64,000 nucleotides of DNA from Pseudomonas lactis (GCF_001439845.1 NZ_JYLO01000009.1:186001-250000), one strand, 5' to 3'; positions 41,777-51,038 are shown, numbered from the stretch's first letter. Made by a program: numbers and translations. Notes: generated from the sequence alone by a model not told the origin.

Positions 41777-41798
41777 AAAAGGCCCGCACGTGCGGGCC
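41777..41798 (-). terminator. Leftward terminator at the edge of the transfer module
   Basis: A perfect 9-bp palindromic stem GGCCCGCAC / GTGCGGGCC is followed on the minus strand by TTTT. It would end the long leftward transfer transcript 45 bp after the DsbA-like gene. Confidence 0.6.
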
Positions 41799-41842
41799 GT
41801 CGAGTATCGAGAGGGAGCGAGGCTCGACTGATGCAGTGTAGT

Positions 41843-42508
41843 TCAGCGCGGCGTCATCGATTCAGAGCGCCGCTGCACATTTTTTTGAGCTAGCCAATCA
41901 ATGGCTGATAACAACAACACCCCATCAGCTGGTCCCTCAAGCTTTACGGAGCTGCCCGTCGTGTTGTCTGTAATTATGACAGTAGGAGTGGCCGTAACCC
42001 CGGCTTTGACGGCCTCCTCGGCCTGCTGGCCGACACGCTGGGCGATCACTTTGTCGGTGGCTGCACAGGACAACAGGGCCTGGTTAGTAACACCAACAAC
42101 TTTCAGATGCCCATCGAAACCCTCACCGTTGCTACGGGTCCGGTCAAAGATCTGGTCAATGGCTTGCCAGAAGGCAGGTGCGCCACCAAGCGCCCCCGCA
42201 CATTCAGCGAGCTTGGCTTCGTGTAATGCGGTGGGACCGTGCACATCCAGTGGCAGATGATGCCACTGCAGGTTTACATCCTTCTGCTGCTGTATCCAGG
42301 TTTTCAACGCAGGTGTGTACGTCTTGCAGTAGGGGCACTCCAGATCCGCGAACTCAGTCACAGTCCAGCGTGCTTTGGAAGGACCAAACAACCACGGGCC
42401 TGTGTTGTGCGGGGATGGTATCTCACTTCGAGTGAGGGCTAAGCAGGCCATCGATGTGCCTGCCAAAACGCACCCCAGCATCAACCAATATTTGCGAAGG
42501 CCTATCAT
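41843..42508 (-). CDS. DsbA-like thiol:disulfide oxidoreductase of the ICE
   Basis: 221 residues, exported (hydrophobic N-terminus WLMLGCVLAGTSMACLAL). Thioredoxin fold with redox motif CPYC in FADLECPYCKTYTPALKTW and cis-Pro loop ATPTVIIT. Likely oxidises Cys-rich periplasmic components such as the TraU-like protein. Last gene of the right half of the transfer module; overlaps the upstream small gene by 4 nt. Confidence 0.88.
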   Translation of the reverse strand: MIGLRKYWLMLGCVLAGTSMACLALTRSEIPSPHNTGPWLFGPSKARWTVTEFADLECPYCKTYTPALKTWIQQQKDVNLQWHHLPLDVHGPTALHEAKLAECAGALGGAPAFWQAIDQIFDRTRSNGEGFDGHLKVVGVTNQALLSCAATDKVIAQRVGQQAEEAVKAGVTATPTVIITDNTTGSSVKLEGPADGVLLLSAIDWLAQKNVQRRSESMTPR

Positions 42509-42801
42509 GCCCGAGCCTCTGCTGGCTTCGATGAAAGCAGCGCTTGTTTACGAAGGGCCTCAAGAAGAGCGTTCTCAGCATTCTCGGGTTGTGGGTGCTG
42601 TCGCAGCCAATTGGCTAACACCGCGTGAAGTTGGGACTCGATGTCACGACGATCCACCGCACGAACCAAGACCTGTTGCAGTTGCTCTATCAAAACGGGG
42701 GCACACACCTCAAGGGTTTGAAGGGCGTCTTCACCCGGTTGTTCAAGCAGCTGGGTCAGACTTTCTATCAGGTTCTGGGTCAGGGAATTCAATGCTCTCA
42801 T
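42505..42801 (-). CDS. Small ICE protein between PFL_4706 ATPase and DsbA-like gene
   Basis: 98 residues, all-helical (LTQNLIESLTQLLEQPGED, LIEQLQQVLVRAVDRRD), no export signal. Function unknown. Overlaps both neighbours by 4 nt, so it belongs to the transfer operon. Confidence 0.75.
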   Translation of the reverse strand: MRALNSLTQNLIESLTQLLEQPGEDALQTLEVCAPVLIEQLQQVLVRAVDRRDIESQLHAVLANWLRQHPQPENAENALLEALRKQALLSSKPAEARA

Positions 42802-45761
42802 GCTTGGCGCTCCAAGGCCGTGACTTGCTCGGGGAAAGTAATGATGTGAGGTTCGATACCGCGATAGCGGTCAAGCGTTGCAGCAACTTCAATGGCGGCA
42901 TCGAGCTCGCTGCAGCCTTTGGCTTGCATGATGTCGAAGCGTTGCTTTTTCTCTTCCGGCTCGGTCATGGCCAGGGCCAGATACAAACTCGGTGGTACCG
43001 CCCGGAATAACATTTCCATGCTTTTGGACAACACGACGCCCTCGGTGAATTTGCCGCTTTCTTTACGCGCTGACAGCATCATCGACTTCTGTGCAGGAGT
43101 CAGTTCACGAAACCGCGCGATCTTCTCCACCTCATCAGGCGGCATGTTTAAGCACATCCACCATTCGATCATGTTGAGCAGGGCTGAGGCCTCTGGCGGC
43201 ACGTCGTCAACGTTCTGGGTGGCCATCCAGAACCAGGCGCCGAGCTTTCGCCACATTTTGGTAATCTTGACGGAGTAGGGGGATAGGAGTGGGACCTTCA
43301 ACTGGATGTGGCCTTCGTCGGTGAAGCAGATCAGCGGACGGCCTTTAAACTGGTCACGCTCGGCAATGTTGTTGACCGTGTTGAGCAGGGAAATATAAGC
43401 GATGGCCATCTGTGCGCTATAGCCTTCTCGCGCATAGGTGGCAAGGTCGACAATGGTAATGTCCGCTTCTGGCCATGGGGTGCCAGGACGGTTGAACATG
43501 TCGCCTTCGGTGCCCATACAGAACATGGACAAGGCTTCCGCCATCTCCAAGAATCGTGAGCTTCGGGCGTCTGGAATACCGGGCTCTAGTCCCATTTCTC
43601 GCAGCGCTTCACGGATATCTTCCGGCAGAACGATACGTTGTTCCGTCACGCATTTTTTCGCTGCATTCAGGATGCATTGGCGGATGGCGCTACGGTCGGC
43701 ACGAGTAAGACGGGCATCCTCTTTTTCTTCACCACCGGTGATCATCAGCCTGGCCGCAATTTCCATCTCGCCCAGGATGTCGCGTTGTTCATCCTCGGTC
43801 TGGCTAGTCAGATGTTCGTCCGACGCCTCAAGATCATCAGCTTGGATAATCTTCACGTTTTGGCTGGGCTCGATGAGCTTCACGGCATCAGCGAATGGCG
43901 CGAGGCTGACACCCGATCCAGGGGCAAGTCGAACCCGGTTTACTGTCAAACCCAACTTTTTGGCGAAATCACCGAGTAAGCCGAAGCTGTTGCCAGCCTC
44001 CACAATGAACAGACGTGGCCGATAGATGGCAATGATTTGGCTGAGGATGTTTGTCGCGCTGGCCGATTTACCTGAACCCGTAGGCCCGAAAATGAACAAA
44101 TGCGCATTCATCTGTCGGTCCAGCTTGTTCAGTGGGTCGAAGGTTATCGGCGCTCCCCCACGGTTAAACAGGGTAATACCCGGGTGCCCGGTACCGGTCG
44201 ACCTACCCCAGACGGGGGCCAGGTTCGCAATGTGTTGGGCGAACATCAGTTGTGCGTACCACTCCAGTGCTTTGCGCGCATTGGGGTCGAAGTTGCCGGG
44301 TAGCCATCTAAGATAGGAGTTCAGCGGTGCCACTTCATCCCGAGGTTCCACCGGCTCCATGCCCGCACCCAGCAATGCGCTGCTGAGTTGCAAACTGCGT
44401 TCGTGCAGTTGGGCATCGTCTTTACCCCGCAGGTAAAACGCTACGCTACCTCGGTACAGCTTGTGCTTGCGCCCGAGCAACTGACGGGCGGTGGCGACGT
44501 CTTCGCGTGTCAGGATCGAGGCCTGAGTGTCTCCAACTGCCTTGCGTGAAAGCTGTTCCAGATGCCCTTCGAGAATGTCCTGCGGGGTGATCACGAGAGT
44601 GATACAGAGAATGGTGTCCTCTGGCATTTTGTCGAACAGCGCGTTGAGCGCATCACCACCCTTTCGGGTTTCACCGGTTAAGTGCCCGGTCTTGGGAGCA
44701 TCCCTCAAGCGGTCAAGCATCACCACCTGATGAGGAAGGCCGTCGAAATACCACAGACCTTTCTCGATATCTGACAGTGGTTCGCGATAAAACAGGTTTT
44801 GCGAGAAGTCAGTGCCGCTGGCGAGCGGCAGCTCGCCCTCTGCAGCACCAGGTATTTGCTTGCATACCAATTCGTAGAAGCGGCGAATATCTGCATCGGC
44901 AGGGCCAAGATGATCGGGACGTGGATTGAACCAATGAATCAGCCAATGGCGAATGGCGTGGCCATCCATGCGATGGGTTTTAATGCCGGCGTTCGCCAAG
45001 CCGCCCACCAAGCGATCACAAATGATTTTCAGGTAAGGACCTGGCGCCTGGCCTCGCACATCCGCTTGCGCGCCTTGGGTACGGCGGTAGACAACAACAC
45101 GGACGCGGCGCTGCTGGCCCCTCCAGGGCAGTTGGCTGACCTTGGTGTCTTCAAACAGCCCGCCTGGTTTGGAGATGGATTCCAGGTGTTGCTTCATCAG
45201 CTTCAAATAAAGCTCGGTGAATGCACTGCCTTGTGCGCGTGGTTGAACGTAGTCATGCAGTTGCTGAAGGTAATCGTCCCAGCTGGTTTCGTCCTGGGCA
45301 TAGAGCTGAACCACCCAGGGTGAGGTTTCAAGCTCGTCGAAGGAGTCCTGAAGGGCGTTTTCCAGGGCGTCGCGGGCCTTGCGTAACCATTCGGGATCCC
45401 GACCTTCGGTACCAATCGGTGTCAGCTCAAAAAAGGCAGCGCGTGACACGCCGTCTTCCAATAGCATGGCTTTTTCTGCAGGCAGGTAATCCACCCAGGG
45501 CAGTAGGTCTACGAAGGAGGGGTTGACGTCGTATAGACGGTCAGCATCAGCGGTTGTGGCTGGCTTTTTCTTTGGGTTACGCCAATCGCTCGGCGATGGA
45601 ATACCCATGGCAGCAAGGCGTTCGTAGTAACGCTCTGTCGCAGCCTCAAACGTCTCGGTGGCTGGTCCCTGCACATCGTCAGATAACGGCGAACCTGGTG
45701 TTACGCCAGGTTCCACACGCTCTGTCGCCCGTCGCGTTTTGAATCGTTCAAAAAAACCCAT
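42798..45761 (-). CDS. Conjugative transfer ATPase, PFL_4706 family (VirB4/TraC-like)
   Basis: Powers the mating-pair secretion machine at the inner membrane. 987 residues. Walker A is FGPTGSGKSASA, about two-thirds along; Walker B is in LICFTDEGH; RecA-like core MWRKLGAWFWMATQN follows. A GGAGG site 7 nt upstream fixes ATG 45761 over the TTG one codon earlier. One-base overlap with the lipoprotein gene stop. Confidence 0.95.
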   Translation of the reverse strand: MGFFERFKTRRATERVEPGVTPGSPLSDDVQGPATETFEAATERYYERLAAMGIPSPSDWRNPKKKPATTADADRLYDVNPSFVDLLPWVDYLPAEKAMLLEDGVSRAAFFELTPIGTEGRDPEWLRKARDALENALQDSFDELETSPWVVQLYAQDETSWDDYLQQLHDYVQPRAQGSAFTELYLKLMKQHLESISKPGGLFEDTKVSQLPWRGQQRRVRVVVYRRTQGAQADVRGQAPGPYLKIICDRLVGGLANAGIKTHRMDGHAIRHWLIHWFNPRPDHLGPADADIRRFYELVCKQIPGAAEGELPLASGTDFSQNLFYREPLSDIEKGLWYFDGLPHQVVMLDRLRDAPKTGHLTGETRKGGDALNALFDKMPEDTILCITLVITPQDILEGHLEQLSRKAVGDTQASILTREDVATARQLLGRKHKLYRGSVAFYLRGKDDAQLHERSLQLSSALLGAGMEPVEPRDEVAPLNSYLRWLPGNFDPNARKALEWYAQLMFAQHIANLAPVWGRSTGTGHPGITLFNRGGAPITFDPLNKLDRQMNAHLFIFGPTGSGKSASATNILSQIIAIYRPRLFIVEAGNSFGLLGDFAKKLGLTVNRVRLAPGSGVSLAPFADAVKLIEPSQNVKIIQADDLEASDEHLTSQTEDEQRDILGEMEIAARLMITGGEEKEDARLTRADRSAIRQCILNAAKKCVTEQRIVLPEDIREALREMGLEPGIPDARSSRFLEMAEALSMFCMGTEGDMFNRPGTPWPEADITIVDLATYAREGYSAQMAIAYISLLNTVNNIAERDQFKGRPLICFTDEGHIQLKVPLLSPYSVKITKMWRKLGAWFWMATQNVDDVPPEASALLNMIEWWMCLNMPPDEVEKIARFRELTPAQKSMMLSARKESGKFTEGVVLSKSMEMLFRAVPPSLYLALAMTEPEEKKQRFDIMQAKGCSELDAAIEVAATLDRYRGIEPHIITFPEQVTALERQA

Positions 45762-46189
45762 CAATATGCCTCCGTGCGTTCGCCAGGCATGGCGTATTGC
45801 ACCCGCTGATACAGCGGAAACACCGTGGTGTAGCCTGGGATCGGTGCCGGGTCTGAACCCGCTAAATGAGGAAAGACGTACATCACCAGGTCGGGATTGG
45901 GTAGGCGTTTAAATTGGCTGTAGATCTCGTTTTGTGCGGTACGTGTGAACATGGTGCTGTCTGTTTCCCTCGTCTCCAGAGGCCGACGAAGATCTTGGCG
46001 TGCATCGAGCAATTGGCGGCTGCTCGAGCTGCTTGAGCCGCTGGAACCTTGATCCCAAACGTCCATCATTGTGCGGTCCCCATGGGGGAGCAATTCGTCT
46101 TTGTTGGTGGAACAGGCCGAGGCGAGTAGGGCGATGGCCAGGTATGCACCTAGTTTTAAGCCATGATTAGTCAAGCGCAGTCGAAACAT
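45761..46189 (-). CDS. Conjugative transfer region lipoprotein (TIGR03751)
   Basis: 142 residues. Signal peptide with lipobox LLASAC then STNKDE; a Ser-rich linker (GSSGSSSSSS) follows. Likely outer-membrane lipoprotein of the transfer channel, TraV/VirB7-like by role. ATG 46189 is chosen by the signal peptide and overlaps the end of the PFL_4705 gene by 23 nt. Confidence 0.88.
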   Translation of the reverse strand: MFRLRLTNHGLKLGAYLAIALLASACSTNKDELLPHGDRTMMDVWDQGSSGSSSSSSRQLLDARQDLRRPLETRETDSTMFTRTAQNEIYSQFKRLPNPDLVMYVFPHLAGSDPAPIPGYTTVFPLYQRVQYAMPGERTEAY

Positions 46190-47657
46190 GACGGGCTCCT
46201 GAGCGATAGTTGACCTTGCGGCCATTGAGTTCGTAATCGATGGTCAGTTGCTGGTCCAGGTGCACAGCTATCTTTGCCCCGGGTTGTACATACACCGCTG
46301 CGAAGGCTTGCCCGTAGAGTTTGTTGACCCAGCTGGAGACGTCATTGACGCCCTGGCCAATGATTTTGCCCATGGCTTCACTGCCCGAGCCGCCGACAGA
46401 ACCGATGGTCCCGGACTGAGGGTTTATAAAAGAGCCGCTGTTTCCATCTGACTTGATGAGGGAGGCAGCACCTGCGCCGGCGGCGGTAATCAGTACCTGC
46501 GAGCCAATGTATTGCGAGGCGTTGCTTTTGCGGTCGCCACTGATACAAGGAATGCCATAGGCATCGCTTATCCAGCCCAGGCCACCCTGAATGGTGGTTT
46601 GGTTGCCATTGTTCTGGTTGTTACTATTTTGACTGCTATTCGTTTCTTCTTGAGGTTGTGGCAGCGTGCGCACAGTGCCGTCATTGAAGACGAACGTCAG
46701 GCTTTTTATCTGACCGCGTACGCAAGACAGGGTCCAATCGCCGGAAGCCGTTCCGCTGGCCACCGCGCCGGCGACGTCGGGCAAGTCGATGCCGTTGGCC
46801 GTGAGATTGTCCGGCCCAATCAATACCTTGAACGGGTAGGGGTCGTTGACAGTGCCGTCAATGGGCACCCGGCCGATCAGCGCGGACATAGCCACCGAAC
46901 CCATCAATGTCGAGTTCTGCGGCAAGGTATAGACCTTACGCACCTGTTTGCGGGCCTCCTGTGGCGAGATTTCATTCGCAACACTTTGAGCGCCCGTGCG
47001 CAGTGCATTTTGTCCTCGGTCCACGGACTCGCCAAAAGAGGTCGGGAAGTTGAAGCCGCTTGCCGTTTGATTTGACCCGGCAGCGATGGGCTTGCCGTTG
47101 ACATCGACCGGCGTTGCGTCCTGCGGCTCTATCCAAACAACGTCCGCGCCGGGTCCGCCTTTGAAGCCTTGACCGTCACCTGGCTGAACGCCGAAGCCGA
47201 TCGGCAAATCAGATCCAGACTCATTGCCACTGCCCGATTTGCTGCTCAGGGTATTGTACTGCTGCTGCAGTGTGTCCAAGAGGGTTTGGCTCTGTTGTTG
47301 CGCCTCCTGCTTCATCGTTTGCTGAACGTTCTGCAGTTTGTTATCGACGTTGAGGTCGATGTTCTGCAGGCGTTTTTGCAGCTCGATGTTCTGTTGCTTT
47401 AGCTCGTCATTGTTCTTCAAAGCATTGGAGACTTGGTCCTTGAGTTGTCTGCTTTCCACGACAATGGTGCGCAATGTGTCGCTGGGTGTATCTCCGTCAA
47501 CCCCAAGCTTTTTAGCCTCCTTGGTACTAAGTACAACCTTTTCCGGCGCATGAACCTGTTGATCGGCACTTTCGCGATTGAATAATTTGACCACTACGTA
47601 TATCGCCAGGATCGCGAACGGTATGACCAGGTATTTAACAAGTGGATTACTCTTCAC
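46167..47657 (-). CDS. Integrating conjugative element protein, PFL_4705 family (TIGR03752; TraB/VirB10-like)
   Basis: 496 residues. One N-terminal membrane anchor (YLVIPFAILAIYVVVKLF), a coiled coil (about 70-135, NDELKQQNIELQKRLQNID), then a periplasmic TrbI/VirB10-like beta domain. This should bridge inner and outer membranes. The run NNSQNSNNQNNGNQ near residue 345 is low complexity. Confidence 0.9.
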   Translation of the reverse strand: MKSNPLVKYLVIPFAILAIYVVVKLFNRESADQQVHAPEKVVLSTKEAKKLGVDGDTPSDTLRTIVVESRQLKDQVSNALKNNDELKQQNIELQKRLQNIDLNVDNKLQNVQQTMKQEAQQQSQTLLDTLQQQYNTLSSKSGSGNESGSDLPIGFGVQPGDGQGFKGGPGADVVWIEPQDATPVDVNGKPIAAGSNQTASGFNFPTSFGESVDRGQNALRTGAQSVANEISPQEARKQVRKVYTLPQNSTLMGSVAMSALIGRVPIDGTVNDPYPFKVLIGPDNLTANGIDLPDVAGAVASGTASGDWTLSCVRGQIKSLTFVFNDGTVRTLPQPQEETNSSQNSNNQNNGNQTTIQGGLGWISDAYGIPCISGDRKSNASQYIGSQVLITAAGAGAASLIKSDGNSGSFINPQSGTIGSVGGSGSEAMGKIIGQGVNDVSSWVNKLYGQAFAAVYVQPGAKIAVHLDQQLTIDYELNGRKVNYRSGARHVSTALD

Positions 47658-48552
47658 GACGGCCTCCCTTCGGATCGATCTGGCTGATGGCGGCCGGCAA
47701 TAACGATTCGGCTAGACCATGGCCGCGGGTCACTAGGTAGACCGTCGAGGTGTCGCTAGAATCACCTTTGGCGCCAAGGTAGGGATGCTGAAAAGTCGCG
47801 GTGACAAAGTCACCCATCAGGTCACGCGGATCCAATGTGAGGTTTTGGGCGCTTGTGTTACGTAGCTTCACCGCCGTGACCCAATACTCGTCTAACCGCC
47901 ACGACCCCAACGCAGAGGCTTCGACCGGCAATGTCGGCATTAGGGTGGTGAGGTCCAAACCGCGCTTCAGATTGATCTGAGCAATCCCCTCCACGGGCTC
48001 AACGGTGCGTAGGGGCGCGTAAAGCATCTGTGCGGCATAGCGCGTCATGACCACCGGAAGTGGGGTCTCACGACGCGGTTTCGGCGCGTCCTCATCCTCT
48101 TCGGCTTGAGCGCTGGCTTGGGCCGTGGAAGAAGTTGCATGGTTGCTTGTAGGTTTGGCGTTGACTTGGCCGTAACGCGGGGCGGGACTGTCCCCGGCTA
48201 CAATTTTAGCCGGCTCGGATGCGACCTGATTCGGTTTCCCTACCGTTGCGATGATATCCACGAGCATGATCTCACCGGAGTTCATGTTCTGCAGCTGTAA
48301 GCGAGTCGGTTCAATCGGCTCTTTCGCCAACAGGTAGAGGGCACCACCGGTGCTCTGCACGCGCAGTTTGTCGACGAGGTTACGAGGCAGACCCACCCGT
48401 ACGTTTTGGTCCACAAAGACAATACGCTCCTGACCCACGATCAAGGGCAGTGCTATAGGGATACGATCCCAGCGCAGGATTTCGACGGCGTTGGCCAACC
48501 CGCAGAAGTGAAGGGCTAAGAGCCCGATGATCAGTAGGCGGCGTGTCATCAT
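47647..48552 (-). CDS. Integrating conjugative element protein, PFL_4704 family (TIGR03749; TraK/VirB9-like)
   Basis: 301 residues with signal peptide ending GLANA, then VEILRWDRIPIALPLIVGQERIVFVDQNVRV, a TraK-like beta domain. An acidic/Pro-rich linker (about 150-170) precedes a second beta domain. Overlaps both neighbours, in line with operon translation. Confidence 0.88.
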   Translation of the reverse strand: MMTRRLLIIGLLALHFCGLANAVEILRWDRIPIALPLIVGQERIVFVDQNVRVGLPRNLVDKLRVQSTGGALYLLAKEPIEPTRLQLQNMNSGEIMLVDIIATVGKPNQVASEPAKIVAGDSPAPRYGQVNAKPTSNHATSSTAQASAQAEEDEDAPKPRRETPLPVVMTRYAAQMLYAPLRTVEPVEGIAQINLKRGLDLTTLMPTLPVEASALGSWRLDEYWVTAVKLRNTSAQNLTLDPRDLMGDFVTATFQHPYLGAKGDSSDTSTVYLVTRGHGLAESLLPAAISQIDPKGGRREE

Positions 48553-49202
48553 TTGCCTCCTGCTCTGGTCGTTTCTGCGGAGACTTCGATGCGTTGTGGA
48601 TTACTGCTATAACAGTCCCAGGCCAGGCCGAATGGGTTTTTTTCGGGATCGACGTCAGATCGGATAATTCGTAATGGATAGCGAGCAAATGCCCGCTTTA
48701 CGCGCTCCCCGCCGTAGTGCTCGTCAGCGGTGATATCCAGGTTGACGGTCCAGTCATTGATGCTGTGCTGCTCAATATGTTGCTCAGACTTATCGTCGAT
48801 GCCTCTGCCTGGAATTTCAAATACACCCCGTTCACGTTTGCGCAGTTCCCCGCTATTGCGGCGTAGCTCGAAATCTTTCTGCAAGTAGGCTTTGCAGCTG
48901 GGAGTCAGGTAGCTTTCCAAGCGGGTAATGTTGTCCTCGTAGTCGGTTTCACCGTCAACGGGCCAACGGTTCATCTGCTGAAAAATGTACAGACCGAAGG
49001 CGTATACCGACTCCGGTGGAATATCCCACCACCTACGGGTGCTACCTGAACGTAGATCTGGAGGTACATGAACAGTTAGGTCACGCGGTGCGCTCTGCCA
49101 GCCATAAGCCATGTACAGACCCAGTGCAATGAGAAAGCCAATGACCATGCGCAGGCTGTTGATGTGGGCCAGTTGGGCGTCTACTTTTTTACGGTAAGTC
49201 AT
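48549..49202 (-). CDS. Integrating conjugative element protein, PFL_4703 family (TIGR03746; TraE/VirB8-like)
   Basis: 217 residues from ATG 49202. One N-terminal membrane helix (SLRMVIGFLIALGLYMAYGW), then a periplasmic domain with FGLYIFQQMNRWPVDGETDYEDNI. Start chosen by the family N-terminus MTYRKKVDAQ and an ATGA overlap with the previous stop. Confidence 0.88.
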   Translation of the reverse strand: MTYRKKVDAQLAHINSLRMVIGFLIALGLYMAYGWQSAPRDLTVHVPPDLRSGSTRRWWDIPPESVYAFGLYIFQQMNRWPVDGETDYEDNITRLESYLTPSCKAYLQKDFELRRNSGELRKRERGVFEIPGRGIDDKSEQHIEQHSINDWTVNLDITADEHYGGERVKRAFARYPLRIIRSDVDPEKNPFGLAWDCYSSNPQRIEVSAETTRAGGK

Positions 49203-49579
49203 TGAACCTCCGTTCGATGACAGGTCCACGCACCTGTACGAGTAATCAGCAGGGCTTTATTCCAGGTCGGAAAAAACCGCGCGATGTTCAATTGCATCTG
49301 GCGGTATAGCCATGTATCAGGTCGGCCGCGTTTCCACCGACGCAAGAAACGACTGGCAAGAAACAGCCCTAGGACAGCACAGAGCATGGCGGCGCCGATG
49401 ATAAGTGCCCAAATCTGGGTCAATATCGCGGCCGGAATACCGATAACCAGCCCTGCGCCGGTACTTAACGCCAAGGTGGCCCACATTTCGTCAGCGGTAA
49501 GGCCGCCCATAATGACTGGCTGGTTGTTCAATCGCACAGGGAGGAAAATCAGGGTCCCATCGTCTGAGAGTTCTGTCAT
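49199..49579 (-). CDS. Conjugative transfer region protein (TIGR03750; TraL-like)
   Basis: 126 residues, with two hydrophobic segments (LALSTGAGLVIGIPAAIL, WALIIGAAMLCAVLGLFLASRF) and a short basic C-terminus (RRWKRGRPDTWLYRQMQL). The start MTELSDDGTLIFLPVRLN at 49579 gives the family length; the frame upstream overlaps the next gene. Confidence 0.88.
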   Translation of the reverse strand: MTELSDDGTLIFLPVRLNNQPVIMGGLTADEMWATLALSTGAGLVIGIPAAILTQIWALIIGAAMLCAVLGLFLASRFLRRWKRGRPDTWLYRQMQLNIARFFPTWNKALLITRTGAWTCHRTEVQ

Positions 49580-49592
49580 GGCCACGGCTCTT

Positions 49593-49931
49593 TTAAAGAA
49601 TATTTGAAGCCTTGGTGACCAGAAAAATGGCGACACCGAGGATGGCGACGCCAACGGCGGCTGTCGCCCCCAGATCTCCCCATTTTTTCTTGCCAAGTTG
49701 AATTTCGTGGTAGGTGCCGAAGGCATGCCAAGCAACGCCACTGAAAATGACGGCGCAGATGATGAGGCCAAGCAAAGTAAAACCGTCAAAGGCGTAGTTC
49801 TGCATGGTTTGCATCAGGTTAGAGCCTTCCCCCCGGGTAGGAGGCTGAGACTGCGGAAGAGCCGCCATGGCCAGTTGGGGGAGAGCAAGCAACCCGATCA
49901 GCATGCGGCCCGGTTTTAAGAATGAAGTCAT
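49593..49931 (-). CDS. Integrating conjugative element membrane protein, PFL_4702 family (TIGR03745)
   Basis: 112 residues. Signal peptide (MLIGLLALPQLAMAALPQ) and two membrane helices (GFTLLGLIICAVIFSGVAWHAFG, GATAAVGVAILGVAIFLVT), the size and layout of a VirB2-type pilin or a VirB3-like partner. Confidence 0.88.
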   Translation of the reverse strand: MTSFLKPGRMLIGLLALPQLAMAALPQSQPPTRGEGSNLMQTMQNYAFDGFTLLGLIICAVIFSGVAWHAFGTYHEIQLGKKKWGDLGATAAVGVAILGVAIFLVTKASNIL

Positions 49932-49949
49932 GGTGTATCTCCCATAGGG

Positions 49950-50189
49950 TCAACTAAGAACAAATGTGGTGAGGATCATGCAAAGCAGTAGGATGCGGAC
50001 GACCGAGGTCGAGGCAATCGTTCGATCAAGGTTGCCAGTGGCCCATCCTCGGTAGCAGCTCCAGATAGCCCAGGCGCCCCACATAAAGATGATGGCTACA
50101 GCGACGCCGACAAAAAACAGGTAGCTCGTCGAGGCAGGGAATCCTCCCGCCGCTTGAAACGCAGCAGCCTGAGCGCCGCTCATGCTCAT
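49950..50189 (-). CDS. Integrating conjugative element protein, PFL_4701 family (TIGR03758)
   Basis: 79 residues with two hydrophobic segments (TSYLFFVGVAVAIIFMWGAWAI, IASTSVVRILLLCMILTTFV). Small inner-membrane component or pilin-like subunit. Overlaps the RAQPRD gene by 4 nt. Confidence 0.88.
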   Translation of the reverse strand: MSMSGAQAAAFQAAGGFPASTSYLFFVGVAVAIIFMWGAWAIWSCYRGWATGNLDRTIASTSVVRILLLCMILTTFVLS

Positions 50190-50539
50190 GGCTTGGGTCC
50201 TTCGGTCGTGTATTGGCCTGACAGCTCAACAGGATCACGAGGCTGGGCTCGGGTTGGGGTTAAATAGCCCTCCAACCCATGACGAATTCGAGCGATATCA
50301 CCTGCTAGACGCTGGTAATCGAAGAAGTAACGCTTGCCAGGTTCGTCGGCCACTTGAGCGCTACGACGTGCGGTGTCCTCAAGGGCATTTAACTGGCGGA
50401 TCATCACGTCCAGGTTGGCCTGTTCGGAGGCTGAAGCAGCGGTCGCATGAGAGACAGGCAGGCCGCATCCAAAAAGTGCGATGAGGCCTGGCAAGGCAAG
50501 TCGGCAAGTGAGTGCAGTGAGACGCGGGTACTGGATCAC
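50186..50539 (-). CDS. RAQPRD family integrative conjugative element protein (TIGR01690)
   Basis: 117 residues with signal peptide (LPGLIALFGCGLPVSHA). The C-terminus contains the name-giving RAQPRDPVEL motif. Role unknown. First gene of the leftward transfer module; its promoter should lie in 50540-50650, where no clear boxes were found. Confidence 0.92.
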   Translation of the reverse strand: MIQYPRLTALTCRLALPGLIALFGCGLPVSHATAASASEQANLDVMIRQLNALEDTARRSAQVADEPGKRYFFDYQRLAGDIARIRHGLEGYLTPTRAQPRDPVELSGQYTTEGPKP

Positions 50540-50651
50540 GGCTGGGCTCTAGTCATTCCTGATGCCGTCAGCTTGCCGTGATCAAGCTATGGTCGCCGCA
50601 AGAAAACCATATTCAGGACTGTAAGGATTTCTTCTGAAGGTACCGACACCA

Positions 50652-50963
50652 TCAATCACAGTGGATAGGGCGTTTGAAGAACAGCAGATAGCCGGTGGGC
50701 AAGGCGAATCCGTAAGCCCAGCCTTGGGCGTTTTGATTGCCAACCTTGACTTCTCCTTTGACCACGGGCTGGACGCTGACCAGCTCCCAGCCTTCGCTGC
50801 CTAATTGAGCAAGGCGGTTTTGACGTTCAGAATCTTCCAGAAAACCCTGGGTGTCGGGTTCAGTGGTGGGCTCTTCGGACTTGAACATGAAGAGCTTTTT
50901 GGTTTTGACAACGTACTGAAAGGGAGAGAATTCAGTGTAGTATTCAAATTTCTGACGGCCCAT
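50652..50963 (-). CDS. DUF4177 domain protein
   Basis: 103 residues with the DUF4177 pattern: KFEYYTEFSPFQY at the start, LAQLGSEGWELVSVQPVV in the middle, and LLFFKRPI at the end. Soluble, function unknown. Lies between RAQPRD and helicase remnants where TraD-region genes would normally be. Confidence 0.75.
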   Translation of the reverse strand: MGRQKFEYYTEFSPFQYVVKTKKLFMFKSEEPTTEPDTQGFLEDSERQNRLAQLGSEGWELVSVQPVVKGEVKVGNQNAQGWAYGFALPTGYLLFFKRPIHCD

Positions 50964-51038
50964 GGCGACGTCCTCAATGTGCAGAGCTACCAGGGTTTCA
51001 ATAATGAGCGCGTGCCAGCAATCTGAAATAGTTTGCTG

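Larger units (their letters stand above)
33422..41842. mobile_element. Cargo block inserted into the ICE transfer module
   Basis: The canonical PFL_4706 to PFL_4711 run is interrupted here by about 8.4 kb. The block has plus-strand genes (umuDC-yedK, mazEF, small unknowns) and its own minus-strand XerC-like integrase plus GNAT gene at the right edge. The exact ends were not found; no direct repeats flank it that I could recognise. Confidence 0.6.
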
